38,271 bases of DNA from Schoenoplectus triqueter (lineage: Eukaryota; Streptophyta; Magnoliopsida; Poales; Cyperaceae). Below are positions 1 to 11,626 of this stretch, in pieces (position 1 is the first letter of the stretch; each line of letters begins with the position of its first letter). Position numbers and translations under genes: made by a program. Location: NCBI GenBank assembly GCA_964058805.1, contig CAXKVV010000330.1, positions 1 through 38,271 of the forward strand. The letters are read 5' to 3'. A model generated the notes under the pieces. The model ran no database searches. It was not told the origin of the DNA and saw nothing but the letters and a program-made list of their open reading frames with translations.

Positions 1-3000
1 AAATCACAAGCTTCTGGAATCAATTTTGGAGCACCTGAAAAGGCTTCAGTAAGAAGTGCTTTGAAAGAACTGGCAGTAGACGGGTGATGCTTTGAGATCA
101 GCGCAGACAGAGTACTAAAGATAGTTTCGAATAATTTCATTTCTTCAGATTTCATAAATGCAATATTTTCTTGAACTCCTCCAAAAAGACTCTTGGAGGC
201 ATAGCCAAGCCCAGCCCCACAGGCTCCTCTTACAAGGTTGCTTTCACTGGTTCGAATAACCTGAAAACAGAACCATAATGTATAATGTACTAAACTTGTT
301 AAAAGAGCGTGTGTCATACAGGTTTACCTCAAGTAGTCCGTTTATATTTCTATACTTGCTCTTATAATCCGTAGGATGGAAACAACTCGTGACTAGTCCC
401 AAAGAGATGGCAGCAGACCACTGCTTGTGTTCATGCCCATATTCATATAGCCATTTGAATAAGAAGTCTGATGCATCAGAGACTATGAAATGCTCCGATG
501 CAGGGATAACCTAATAATATAGAGATGTTTGGCATGATTATTTTAATCTGAGGTATTTTGGTTCTACAAAAATATACAAATCATCAGCTCACACATCAAT
601 GAAATTAAAAGAGAAAATAAACATTATATTTTGCTATCATCAATTAATAGTATAAGAGAATAAGAAAGAAAAATTGATGCCTCACCAAGCAAAATGCCCC
701 AATTGCAAGGACAATATTAACTGCAACTCGAGGGACAGATTCTACTGCAACTTTACACAATATCTAGGATAATAAAAATAGAATCAGCATCTGCCAAAGA
801 AAGATAATAATGTTCATCAATTGATAGACAAAGATGGCCGTATAATTTCTTTTTAGAAAAAAAAACCTTTAAGATATCTTTAGCTGCCTTTCTAGTTTTA
901 TCTGGCACATCAGAGGATATGTTCTTCACATTAGTGTTAACCACTGCGCTGATCCAATGGTCCAGAAATACCTTCCATGATTGCATTACAAGAAGTGCAA
1001 CTGCTAGATTTCTTGGCACGTGAAGAGATTCACCTAGCTCCAATAAAGCAGTTTCATATGCTTCATGAACTCTATGCAAATCCTGTAGGAACAAAATCAA
1101 AATGTGAAAAATATTATATGCATTATCTTTTTGTGTTTCTAAGTGATGGAAGTCTCACCTTCATTATGCCAAGACGGGATTCATCTTTTGGGGTAAAATC
1201 GAGGCAAATAAGAGCAGCACCCGGTAGCTCACAATACCTTGTTCTATCTGCACCTTATTCCAAATTTGATTAAAATCCTAATGCCAATCAATCACATGTT
1301 GGTCACAAAGATCACTACCAAAAATAAGGTAAATATTCCCAAGGGATTTTGTTCAGTAACAGAAGCAAGACTATAGAATTTATACTAGACTCAAGTATCC
1401 AATAGTTACAGCCAGCGGGGCAAGAAAATAATAAAACAAATACCATTACACTGAAAACAAACAATTGTAATTTACATTCCCACAAAACTTGAGTTCACAA
1501 ATGCTACCATAAGAAGTGGCATATGTCACGGGGTAAACAACCATCTCTTGGCCCAGGCCCCCCAAGCAGATTCTACCATAACATCAAAAGGAACAGAAAA
1601 GAAAAGAAAATTCCATTTCTCATCTCCAGATGACTCAAAGTTTTCTTTGTTCCTGCTCTCTTGACAAATGAGGGACCCATTGTTTTAAATTAAACAGTGA
1701 ATCCATTCAAAAATACCCATATTTCCAAAAAGAATGCATCATATTTCTTGTTCGGAGTTGAAATGAAATGTAGTGTTCTGTAGTGGTAAACATTGAGTTA
1801 TTACTTCAGTAATTTCCTTGTTGCACAAATTTGTCAAAATAATGATCAACTTTCCAAATTTATCGGCAATGACTTGAAAGTACCTCTGGTAAAAGCAACT
1901 TCAGGGAAAACATGAAGCAACCTCTCAGCTTTGCTAACAGTGCTTCTTATGTTCTTTACACCTCTCTTCCGAGTTCTATTTGAAAAAATATATATATATA
2001 TATACATAAGAGAAAAGATGAGAAAACTATCAATTCCAGGTCAAGCAAAAGAAGTACGAAAATAATAGAAGATAAAAAATGATAACCACGTGTGTTCAAA
2101 TTTGATGATCTCAACTTCGAGTTCCTCCATGGCATTTGAAACACTTGGGTTATTTTCAGAAATAAAACATTCAAAATTTCTCCTCTTGAAGTCTGGAATA
2201 GCTTGCTGTACATGCACAACCTAAAATTTTATCAAGTAAAGATAATAAAGAACAAACTTACAGATATTTCAAACTTGTGAACTTATAGTTCAGAAATTTC
2301 ATGTAAAACCCAGTAAGAACAAAAAAATAAATACACTGTGCTAGGTGAGTAGCACAAGAGTCCTAGAAAACATTAGGTAACATAATCATGCAATATCATC
2401 ATCTCGTATCCTGTACTCCAGAAGATGACCCATCTACCCCTACTCGCTGACCTGGGGACAAAAAGCTAGGTTGGGTTTTTTTCTTGAAAGACAGAGAATA
2501 TTACACAGGTGATCCTCAACAATCTTCCCCTGCTCCTTGATATTATGTGAGACCCACATGAATCTATGCCTATTGCCTACTATTTTCCTTAGAAACAACT
2601 CTAAAAAATTTTGTCTCCATTCTTCTTCATATCTAAACCAAATACCTCGTAATGGGACAAGGAAAGAAAAGCTGCCACCCTGGCCTTGACACAAGAATAA
2701 GAATCAGAATAATCACTCTTTGTCGCAATGTCCCATAATATCTGTATAACATTTGCCGAAACATCTGGGTGTGCCTCAGCATCCATTGCACCCCATTTTA
2801 AAAGTTTTGCCAATCTGTAGCAGCACGAAGAAGGTGATAATAAGAGTAGATTGCAGTACACATTTAAAGGGAAAAAAACATGAAAATGGTCCAATTAAAA
2901 GACCAGCACTCCCCCCCCCCAAACGGAAAAAAAAAATCCAATAACAAGTGTTCAGTTGTTGCATGTAACCAACCTTTACTTGTAAAACAAAAACTTAATT

Positions 3001-6000
3001 AACTAACTCCAATGTGTACGAATTGTAAACTCAACTCCTCAAAAAGAGAAACAAAGAGAAAAAAAATGTAATATATGCTTAAGCATTTATCCCGAGTAGA
3101 AAGGCTTAACTCCAAAAGATTATTTTCTTCTCTCTCTATGAATTACTCTGTTTTTTAATTTCCTTATCATCATTTCTATCATTTCCCATTTTGGCAGGGT
3201 GTTCAGGCATTGTGAAGGGAGTGTTATCTTTAGTTTGTGCAATATGAAAATGGTAAAATGTGAAACTCCTTTTACTCTGTATTCAAAATTCATTTTACCA
3301 GAGAATCTTACCCATATGCAACAATAGGATCGAGAGAATAATCAAGTATATGCTTGGAGACGACAACCCAAGCTGTATAGAAATCTGGCATATTATTAAT
3401 TAAGGAATCCAATTAGCACTTCGATCAACAAACAAGTTGATATGTTTAAGTACTTGAATTGAAAGAAAAGCATTACCAACAACATCTGCCTCACAGAGGT
3501 AAGCAAGGCCCTCAAGACCAAGAGCTTGTACCTTGTTATCCCGGTTCTCAACACATGACTGTTTAGTGTACAGAAAAAAGAAAAAACAAAACAAAACAAA
3601 TAAAACATCTGAAACCTCTGAAGCAGGTTGATTGCAACAATGATTAGCAAATGGTGATTGTGGCATCTAAAATACAAATCTAGCTCATTTCAGTGACAAG
3701 TGGGTGGCATTTCAAATAGATTCATGAATAGTCTTCATTCATCTGTAGTCTTAAAATCCAGATGGTGACGTTTACTAAAATCAAATATCCTCCTAAAGTC
3801 ATTTGATTGACCAGAGCTATTCTGTTATTAAAAAACATACCCCCCTAATATTTTTTTCATTTTAGTTCCCCTTTTTAAGGAGATGTGCTTGTACTTCTAT
3901 TTCTCTTCTTTTCTTTCTTCTAGCCTGTAACTCTATTATTTTAATTTAATGAAATTAATAGTAGGCTTTTCGCCTGCTACATCAAAAAAAACTCAAATGG
4001 GGCACTGAACTTTTCACAGAACAATTAAACTCAGATAAAAAAAAAGTTAATGCATCTAAACAAGTGACAAAATACATACCGAGATGGACAAGATGAGATC
4101 AACGCCTCTATCAGGATTATTCTTGCAAACATCTCGTACAGAAGCAGCAATGCTTACAGCTACGTCTTCCACAGATAGCAAGCCACTATGTTCTTCCACA
4201 TCCAAAACTTTCTAAATTTTAAGCAGCATTCAATTAATTAATCTTATGGAATCAAACTGTATGCCAAGCTTTCTTTCTCAAGGACTACCGTCTGACATCT
4301 ATTATGAAATCTGTAAAATTATTGAAGTACCAATGACAAGACCTTTTTTGTGTACCAGGACTTATTGAACACAGAAACTTATTAAAAATAAGAATAAAAG
4401 AAATTTTCAAAGAAGATCTACCCAGACAAGTTAAAAGTCTAACCAGTACAAATGTAGAATGGTTATGAATAACCAAAACTAAAATAACATATAAGAAATC
4501 AATGCAAGATATTGGCACCAGAAAAAAAAAAAAAAAAAGTAGCTAACACTCATACTTGCAGATTTCCAAAGACCCTATCGTTGTTGACCCATATTTTGCA
4601 AATTAAGCGCACTGCAGTAGCATAGACCATGCTGAAAAAGACAAATCATAGAAATCAGATGTATAAGAACACAGACACTGCTTTATACAGAAAAATAGTC
4701 GAAATGAAAATCTAAAAAAAAAAAACTAGATAGAAGTAACATACGGTTTTGTTTCCAACTTCAGCAAAGGCGTAATTGTTTGCAAAACAATAGGGACCAT
4801 AAAGTTATGGGAGGCAAATGGAGCAAGTGATTCCATCAATCTTAGCTGTCAATGAACTTCAAAAACTTAGCTGAACTTGTGCATTTTCTACAGATAAAAC
4901 AGGTAAAAAAAATATAGGATACTCACCACCATTTCTGGTTTATCATCCAGATTGCTAGAGAAGATCCTAGTGTAGAAAAGAACAATCAGTAACATAGGCA
5001 TAGCCAGCTTGGGGTCTATTTCACCAAGTTTAGCGGAAGTTTCGACAGCAGACAGCCCTAGTGTCGTATGAGTTATTAATAGAGCTGCTACTGAGCCTAT
5101 AAAACCAGACACCCCTGCAATCAAGAAGGAAAATTTTTGGATCTAATAAATTATGTTTAAGTAATAAAACTATATGATCATTAAATAAGATCTCAATCTT
5201 GGCACAATACATCTCAATCTTACAGCAGGATTTTTGCATTATCTCTACTTCTGTCGTATTTTAAGGCTAAAAGTTTATATCAATTTACTTCAGTAGCATT
5301 AAAACATCAGAGGAGACCAAAAGTAAATTGCAAAAAATAATGAAATACAAAAGAAACGAGATAATGACAAACCTGGTTGAATAACATTAAGTGTGTTTTT
5401 TTGTTGGCAGATAGTTGACAAGTAGTCTCTTAGTAGCAATGTCCAATGTTTTTCTTCCTGGCAAATTGTTTTGCATCTCCGTTCACTATTGCTAGTTATA
5501 AGTTCTAAATAAAAGCAACTTGTCGAAGTTGATCGTCCCTGATACAAAAAGAGAGGCAGACAAAAAAAAATTAACTTAGAAATAGAAAACACTAAAGCAT
5601 CCAGTTGGTTTCTTCCCCTTTTTTTGCTCATAATGAATCAATAATCCCAACGAGCTATATTTTATTTTATTCTTTGGTTCTTTAAGCTACAGGTCACATC
5701 TGTTTGAACCTTTGTACCTCTTTGATTTATAGATGTACAGTTCTTTTTCCAGCAACAGCTATTAGTAATGTCAGCATGCACAAAAGCGTGATTACAAACA
5801 TCACAATCCCAAATATGCTCCATCTAAGATAAACATCATGAAAATTGACAATCGCATAATGAACTCATTTTAAATCACCATAAATTATAATAAATATCAC
5901 CATCATAAATAACAGCAAGGATACTCATGATAGATTGCAAACTGAATCAGTAGAACTTAAAAAGTGAGAGAGGCCAAGGAATCACCTCAAACAGTAAATG

Positions 6001-8610
6001 GTGGAGGAGCCTCAAAAGAGCAGATGAATGTGGGCCAACAGAATTCCACATAGTACATGCATTTTCTCCTGAAGGATGAGATGATACAAAATCTACAATA
6101 AGTCCGTCGACCATTGAAAGAAAATTGGAAGCCATGGCCTTTATTGAGTTGGAAGGCGACATCAGCAGGTTCACAACAGGAAAAATGCATAGGAGCTCCT
6201 CTCTCAGGAGACATGTGGGGCCAGTTTTATTTAGTTCTATAGATGTCAAGAAAGATATCATCAGTAATAAGCATAATCCAAAACCCACTGTTGTTAGTAC
6301 TCGCAAAAAAGGTATTGATGATCTATAGTATTTACGGAAGACTATTTACTAACATGAGAAATAACTGGTGTTAGGAAAAGCAAAATAAAAGGTGATCTCA
6401 TGTTCCTTACATCAGTAAGACAATGATTCACATCTCGCATTGGGGTTATTTAAGTGATCTTCCCTCTAAATCAATTTTATTTCTTTAGTCTCTCTAAGAA
6501 TGTAAACCCAAATTACTTACTGTACTCATGACTAGTAAAAGAAGGTTGAAAGCCATGGTACTGCGCAACAATAATAAAATAAGCACTGAGCCAACAAAAA
6601 TATTTGAACAGATTGCTTGCCATTTAAGAATGGCTTTATTTACATCGAGTAACGAGAATTTTGTAAGAAAACCAAATATACACTGTGGGCAGTTTAATGG
6701 TAAGTAAGAAGCAACTAATGACAATACAAAGATACAGACCGCTTTGAAGCCTCCACTCAGTTAATAAAAGCAAAAGCTTCATCCCTTCTAATTGTTCATG
6801 CTCAAACTTGGCCTGGCTAAGAACATATGAGATACTGACAAAAACCGAACAGAACTCTGGCAAGAACTTTAAATTAAGTTCCTTCTGCACTACAAGAAGC
6901 CGTCTCACCAGTTGAAGAATAGTCTCAGTTACTCCGAATGGTTTGCTTTGGACATAGCATAGTTGCAAGAAAATCTCCAACAGCTCCACACAACGTATCT
7001 GTTCTATAGGCTGTCAGTAACATTACTTAAAAGTTTTAGAAGTTCGTCATACAAATTGCAACAGTAAAAAGGAGAATGTTTGTATAAGAAATGACACAAA
7101 AAAGTACCATTGGAGCTTGGTTGTTATGTTGCCTCAATATGACTATGTATGCATCCATTATGCACTCTGCTGAACTAAGAAATAACTTTAATTCCTGGAA
7201 AATCATTGATATAAAAAATATCAAGAGACAAGCAAAAGAATACTGTGGAACTTTACTGAATTCAAACAGCAAACTGGTTACCAGAATTATATATACACAT
7301 ATACATTAGCATTAGAAAACAACTATCTGAATGAATGGGCTGTGCATAGTTAGAACAGAACCTCAAGTACAAGTCTACTAATAGTACTCTTCAGTTCCAT
7401 ATGTCACTCAAGGTAATAAAACAGAGCAGCAAATGTTCTCAATTTCAAATCCCTTAAAGAGCAAAATAATGAAGCTGCCAACCTTCTCATTTTCCTGAGG
7501 AAAGTACTTCAAGCATCCTATAAGAAGACTTAAAAGTGCCTCTTCTTTTAGAGAACAAGTAATGGATGCCACTGATGAGATCAAATCTCTAGCAAAGGCC
7601 AGAGTACTTTTTCTAAGAACTGAGAACATCATAAAAGGCTTTAGAAACCGTGCAACTGCCTTCATTCCTGCTATCTTGTTATGGACTATGAACAGTGATA
7701 TTTGCCGGATCAGCTCCATTTCCACATGCTCCCCATATAGGAGCACCTAGTACAAGGCAAGTTCATAAAGAAACTTGGTTAGATTTAAAAAAAATAAAAA
7801 ATAAAAAATAAAAAACCATGGAACAGACATTAATAAACAACCATTTTTCATAGCCACAAAATACTTGTTTCTTGCATGCCAGAATTAATATTTGTATGTT
7901 GGATTCGATAACTCACTACAGCTCAGCTCTAATCAAATATTCATCAGGTTCCATTTTAAGTCTTTTAGAAAGGTTCATTTCCCTCCTGGGAACTAACATT
8001 AGCTTCAGTAGGAGGGGAAAAAAATTATAAGTGTGGAACTTGGTTTCCACAAATAATAACCGCTCCATTCCTAGTACTATAAGCTCAGAGTTTTTTGGTA
8101 AAGGTTGATGGAAATACATTCGGCGCTAAATTCATGGAATTATATGGCCAATGAAGCTACAGAAGCACAGTTACTGATCTGCCAACTATTGAAAATCCAC
8201 ACCTTGACAAATGGATGGAGCTCGACCGGGTCAAAGCCCGATCGGCCCCAGGAGGAATCCGTTTTGAAGAGAAACCGAACCACAAACGCGATCCCTTTAA
8301 CAAAAACCGGAGCGAGACCAAGCCTGGTACCACCAGTGGTGCTACATCCATCGAGTGCTGACTGGAGTTCGAGCAGTGCGGCGGAGGGAGGCACGAGAGA
8401 AGCAGCAACGAGGCGGCAGAGCTCGCGGACTGCCTGGTCGGCGGCGGGAAGGGAGGCGGAGTTGAGGGAAAGAGAGATGGAGTCAGGAAGGGGAGAGGAA
8501 GGGGAGAGACGGAGCTTGTTGAAGAGGGAGGAGATTGATTGGCGCTGGAGAGAAGGGTCAGGGAGGCGCGGCGGGTCGAGGTGGTGCGAGGAAGTAGAAG
8601 AGGGTTCCAT
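1..8610 (-). CDS. RST1: RST1 / focadhesin-like protein, N-terminal ~1100 residues (3' end off the window)
   Basis: Twenty coding exons join in one open frame: 8610-8203 (ATG at 8610), 7746-7483, 7194-7108, 7010-6740, 6236-5986, 5538-5373, 5114-4927, 4845-4745, 4631-4556, 4211-4080, 3558-3477, 3372-3312, 2814-2646, 2220-2090, 1975-1884, 1247-1159, 1082-867, 763-686, 510-328 and 260-1. All introns are GT-AG and every junction keeps phase. The sum is about 1101 codons, some 60% of the roughly 1840 residues known for Arabidopsis RST1. The product is leucine-rich and helical, as expected of HEAT-like repeats, with the family pattern 'DQAVRELCRLV..LLELQSALDGC' near residues 58-90 and 'HPFVK' at the end of exon 1. 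Known role of the family: RST1 with RIPR links the cytoplasmic RNA exosome to the SKI complex, and mutants have altered cuticular wax. The identification rests on remembered family sequence; boundaries are from inspection. No stop or frameshift was seen, so the gene looks functional. Confidence 0.85.
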
Positions 8611-9165
8611 TTTTTTTGTTTGGGTTATTAGCTGCTTCGGTTTCACTATTTTATTCTCTGCTCGCTTGCCTTGGGCTGTTGGGCCGAGCTTTTTAATAAT
8701 CACAAAAGAAAAATTTATGTTCACGAGTCTAACCGTGGAGGCTCAAACAAGGATTTTACGGTTTCGACTGGGGTGATAATGGGTCAGGTTAATATTCGTA
8801 TAAAATAATTAAATATTAATTAATTATTTATTATTGTTGTTATTTATAATTAATCTTAATTAGTACATATTTGGGTTTTAATTAGTACTAAATCATAAAA
8901 TTACTTCAAAAAACATAATTAATCGGGTCGGATTAGATTCGGATCAAAAAAATCAAACTCATATCCGACTCATTTATTTTCGGGTCATGTCGGATCGGGT
9001 CGGGTCAATAATTGACACCCCTAGTTTCCATCCATCGGACATAAATGCGGTTTCCGTCTCATCTCGAACATCCCGCAATATTCTCTTCTTTTTTCTTTCT
9101 TTTATGTGTGATTCTCAGCTCCACCTCGAATAATCTCGAATAATACATGAAGAATAAAATATTTT
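8611..9165. other. 5' flank of the RST1-like gene
   Basis: This stretch holds the 5' UTR and promoter of the minus-strand RST1-like gene. An open frame on the plus strand across 8105-8776 is the antisense of exon 1 and has no support as a gene. No clear TATA box was picked out. A possible small MITE lies at 8770-9021. Confidence 0.5.
8770..9021. mobile_element. Possible small MITE with GGGGTG termini
   Basis: The left end reads GGGGTGATAATGGGTCAGG and the reverse complement of the right end reads GGGGTGTCAATTATTGACCC, an imperfect terminal inverted repeat. The right half contains several GGGTCGG-type steps. No convincing immediate target duplication was found, although GTTTC occurs a few bases outside each end. 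The core is AT-rich and non-coding. It could also be the end of another repeat class. Confidence 0.35.
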
Positions 9166-9353
9166 GGGTCTGTTTGGTAAGGATGGAGTAGAGAAAAAAT
9201 ATTAAATTGCGTTGAAATAGTAGTCGAATGAGAAAGAAATTGAATGAAATTGTGAAAAAAAATGGAAAAATAAAGTTAAAAGAAATATTTACAGTTAAAT
9301 CTTTTTTTTGCAATTAAGTACCACTTTATTCCATAAAATGTACTCTTCTCTAT

Positions 9354-10455
9354 GGGAGTGTTTGGTACTCAATGGAATAGCAAAAAGTTAGAATAGAATA
9401 GCTATTTCGACGAATTAATTTGCCAAACGAATTTTAGACTAAGTAGAAGAGTGCAGAATAGTGCTAATCTGGTATACCAACTTATAGGTGGAATACCGAA
9501 TTAGCTCTCGTCGGAATAGCGATTATTATTTGATTATAATATATTATATTATTATATTATGATTATGATTAAGAATAGTATTATTATATTATATTTATGA
9601 TTATAATTTATTATTATATTAATATTATGATTATTATTTATTATTATTATTATCATTATATTATTATTATCATTATTATTATTATATTATCATTACCATT
9701 AGTATTATTATATTATTTATTATTATAAATATAATTTTAATATTATATTATTATATTATGAATATAAATATAATTATTTTATTATTATATTATTATGATC
9801 ATGATTATTTATTATTATATTATGATGATTATGATTATTATTAGTTATTATTATTTTATTATGTTGTATTATATTATTATATATTGATTATAGTGATGAT
9901 TAATTTATTATTATATTATTATACTTATAATTATTTATAATTATTTTTATGATTATGATGATATTATTATTATTATATTATTATTATGATTATGATTATG
10001 ATTATATTATTATGATTACGACTATAATTATTATTATCATGATTATGATTATGATTATTATATTATGATTATATTATTAAAATTATGATTACTTATTATT
10101 ATTATATTATTAAAATTATGATTACTTATTATTATTATATTATTATAATTATGATTGTAATTATATATTTTTATTATTATATTACTATATCACTATTATA
10201 ATATTATTTTTTATTATTATTATCTTATGATTATTATTTTTTTATTATTATTATTATTATTATCATAATCATTATTAGTATCATAATTATTCATATTTTA
10301 ACTATTCTGAGTAACAACTGCCAAACGATATTTTCGCTCTTCCGAATAGTCAAGAATACCGCTCTTCTACCACTCTTCCAAAAAAATTACTATTCTTTCA
10401 CTCTTCCAAAATTACCACTCTCCCAAAGCTATTCCTTGATTTGCCAAACGGACCC
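9354..10455. mobile_element. Inner Tourist-like MITE nested in the outer one
   Basis: The left end GGGAGTGTTTGGTACTC, followed by AATGGAATAGC, mirrors the reverse complement of the right end, GGGTCCGTTTGGCAAATC followed by AAGGAATAGC. A perfect 3-bp TAT duplication flanks it at 9351-9353 and 10456-10458. The subterminal sequence is rich in GGAATAG/CTATTC steps. At 1.1 kb it is longer than usual because the centre is an expanded ATT-type microsatellite. No coding capacity was seen. Confidence 0.65.
9520..10310. repeat. ATT/TTA-rich microsatellite core of about 790 bp
   Basis: This is near-continuous sequence built of ATT, TTA, TAT and ATG trinucleotides with very few G or C bases. It is an imperfect, expanded trinucleotide repeat lying wholly inside the inner MITE. 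Confidence 0.85.
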
Positions 10456-10632
10456 TATTTCATGGGAGGTGGAATAGAGAAAGAGTTTTTTTATGGATCG
10501 AAATAGTCTCATTTCTCTCTCCCACTATTCTCATCTTACCGAACATGTTTGAAATATATTGAAAAAGTGAATTAATCTTAATTCTTCAATTTCACTTTTT
10601 CGGATCTATTTCATGTGTTGCCGAACGGGCCC

Positions 10633-11493
10633 TTACGAAGCACCTCAGAATAGATGAGTTTTTCTATGTAGTTAGAGACTCACCCGACCATCTTCTTATT
10701 TCTTTTTTTCAACTTTATTATTTTTTTCTTCCAAGATTGCTTTTTCAACTTAGTTATAATTAATAATTATAACTAATATTTAATAAAACAAATTAATTAG
10801 TAATTATAATTAATATCTACTAGAATTAATAATACTAATAATTATATAAATATGACTTGATATGATTAATTTGTTAGTTCAAAATTTTATAATAAATTGT
10901 AACTTACTTGAATAGAATAAATACTCATAATCTATTTTTTTTAATTATCATCCCAAACTCGAGCTCCCATCTCGGCCACACAATGCATGTGGCTATGCGA
11001 TGCTCGTGTCCACGCTATGCTACATGACTCTTTTATCAAATATTTTAAAATATGAATATTTTTTTAAACATTCTAAAATATTTTTTATTGATATCACCAA
11101 AATACTATCATAATTTAAAAAATATGACTGTTTATTCTATTAAAGTAAATACTATAATAAATTTATTATAAAAATGACTTAAAATTTTATTATAAAATTT
11201 ATCAAAAATCTAACATTGAAACTAGTTCAAATATATCAAATTATTATTTAAAATTTCAAAGTTGTCACTTTTATCATTAAAGTTATTAGTTTATACTAAA
11301 TTAACTCTGTATTTAAAATTCATTCAAAAATAATATTTTCATCTATCATAATGTTATTTTTAACATTAAAACTAGTACAAATGTATCAAATTGATACCTT
11401 CAAAATTTTAAGGATCAATTCGATAAAAGAGTGATACTTTAGGGATCAATTTGATAAAAGAGTTTGGCAGCCGAGACGTGGCCGCATGCAATG
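10633..11493. other. AT-rich intergenic sequence
   Basis: I see no gene, RNA gene or clear element end here. Around 11400-11460 a short direct repeat occurs: the words AGGGATCAATTTGATAAAAG and AAGGATCAATTCGATAAAAG lie about 40 bp apart. The sequence next to the LTR fragment at 11461-11493 is locally richer in G and C. Confidence 0.5.
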
Positions 11494-11626
11494 TGAAAGC
11501 CCTAGGATGGTGGTATTAAAGGTCAAAAATAGTGCAAGAATGTAAAAAACCTAAGGTAGAAATATATAAATTGATTTTGGGCTTAGTGTTCAAGTGTAAT
11601 GACAGTGAAAGACAATTCAATTCGAT
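11494..11626 (-). repeat. Truncated LTR fragment (terminal ~130 bp)
   Basis: The plus-strand sequence starting TGAAAGCCCTAGGATGG matches the left ends of the two full LTRs at 14852 and 18496 for about 130 bp. The shared words include GGTGGTATTA, ACCTAAGGTAGAAATATATA and TTCAAGTGTAATG. The match stops where the 176-bp satellite starts. On the minus strand this is the 3' end of an LTR. The outer flank (GCATGCAATG) does not resemble a primer binding site, so it behaves as the end of a 3' LTR rather than of a 5' LTR. Confidence 0.8.

Larger units (their letters stand above)
9166..10632. mobile_element. Outer Tourist-like MITE (PIF/Harbinger type), interrupted by a second MITE
   Basis: The left terminus is GGGTCTGTTTGGTAA and the reverse complement of the right terminus is GGGCCCGTTCGGCAA. 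The flanking trinucleotides are TTT (9163-9165) and TTA (10633-10635), consistent with a slightly decayed 3-bp duplication as made by PIF/Harbinger elements. Removing the inner element at 9354-10455 leaves a non-coding body of about 360 bp with no transposase, a normal size for a MITE. Confidence 0.6.

Noticed and set aside
1956..2219. Minus-strand 87-codon frame inside the RST1-like gene
   Set aside because: It is out of frame with the exon at 2090-2220. The spliced reading VVHVQQAIPDFKRRNFECF continues in phase with both neighbours, whereas this one does not.
8105..8776. Plus-strand open frame of 223 codons
   Set aside because: It is the antisense of exon 1 of the RST1-like gene, whose minus-strand frame has family similarity and a proper splice donor. 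The plus-strand product is low-complexity Arg/Glu/Ser sequence.
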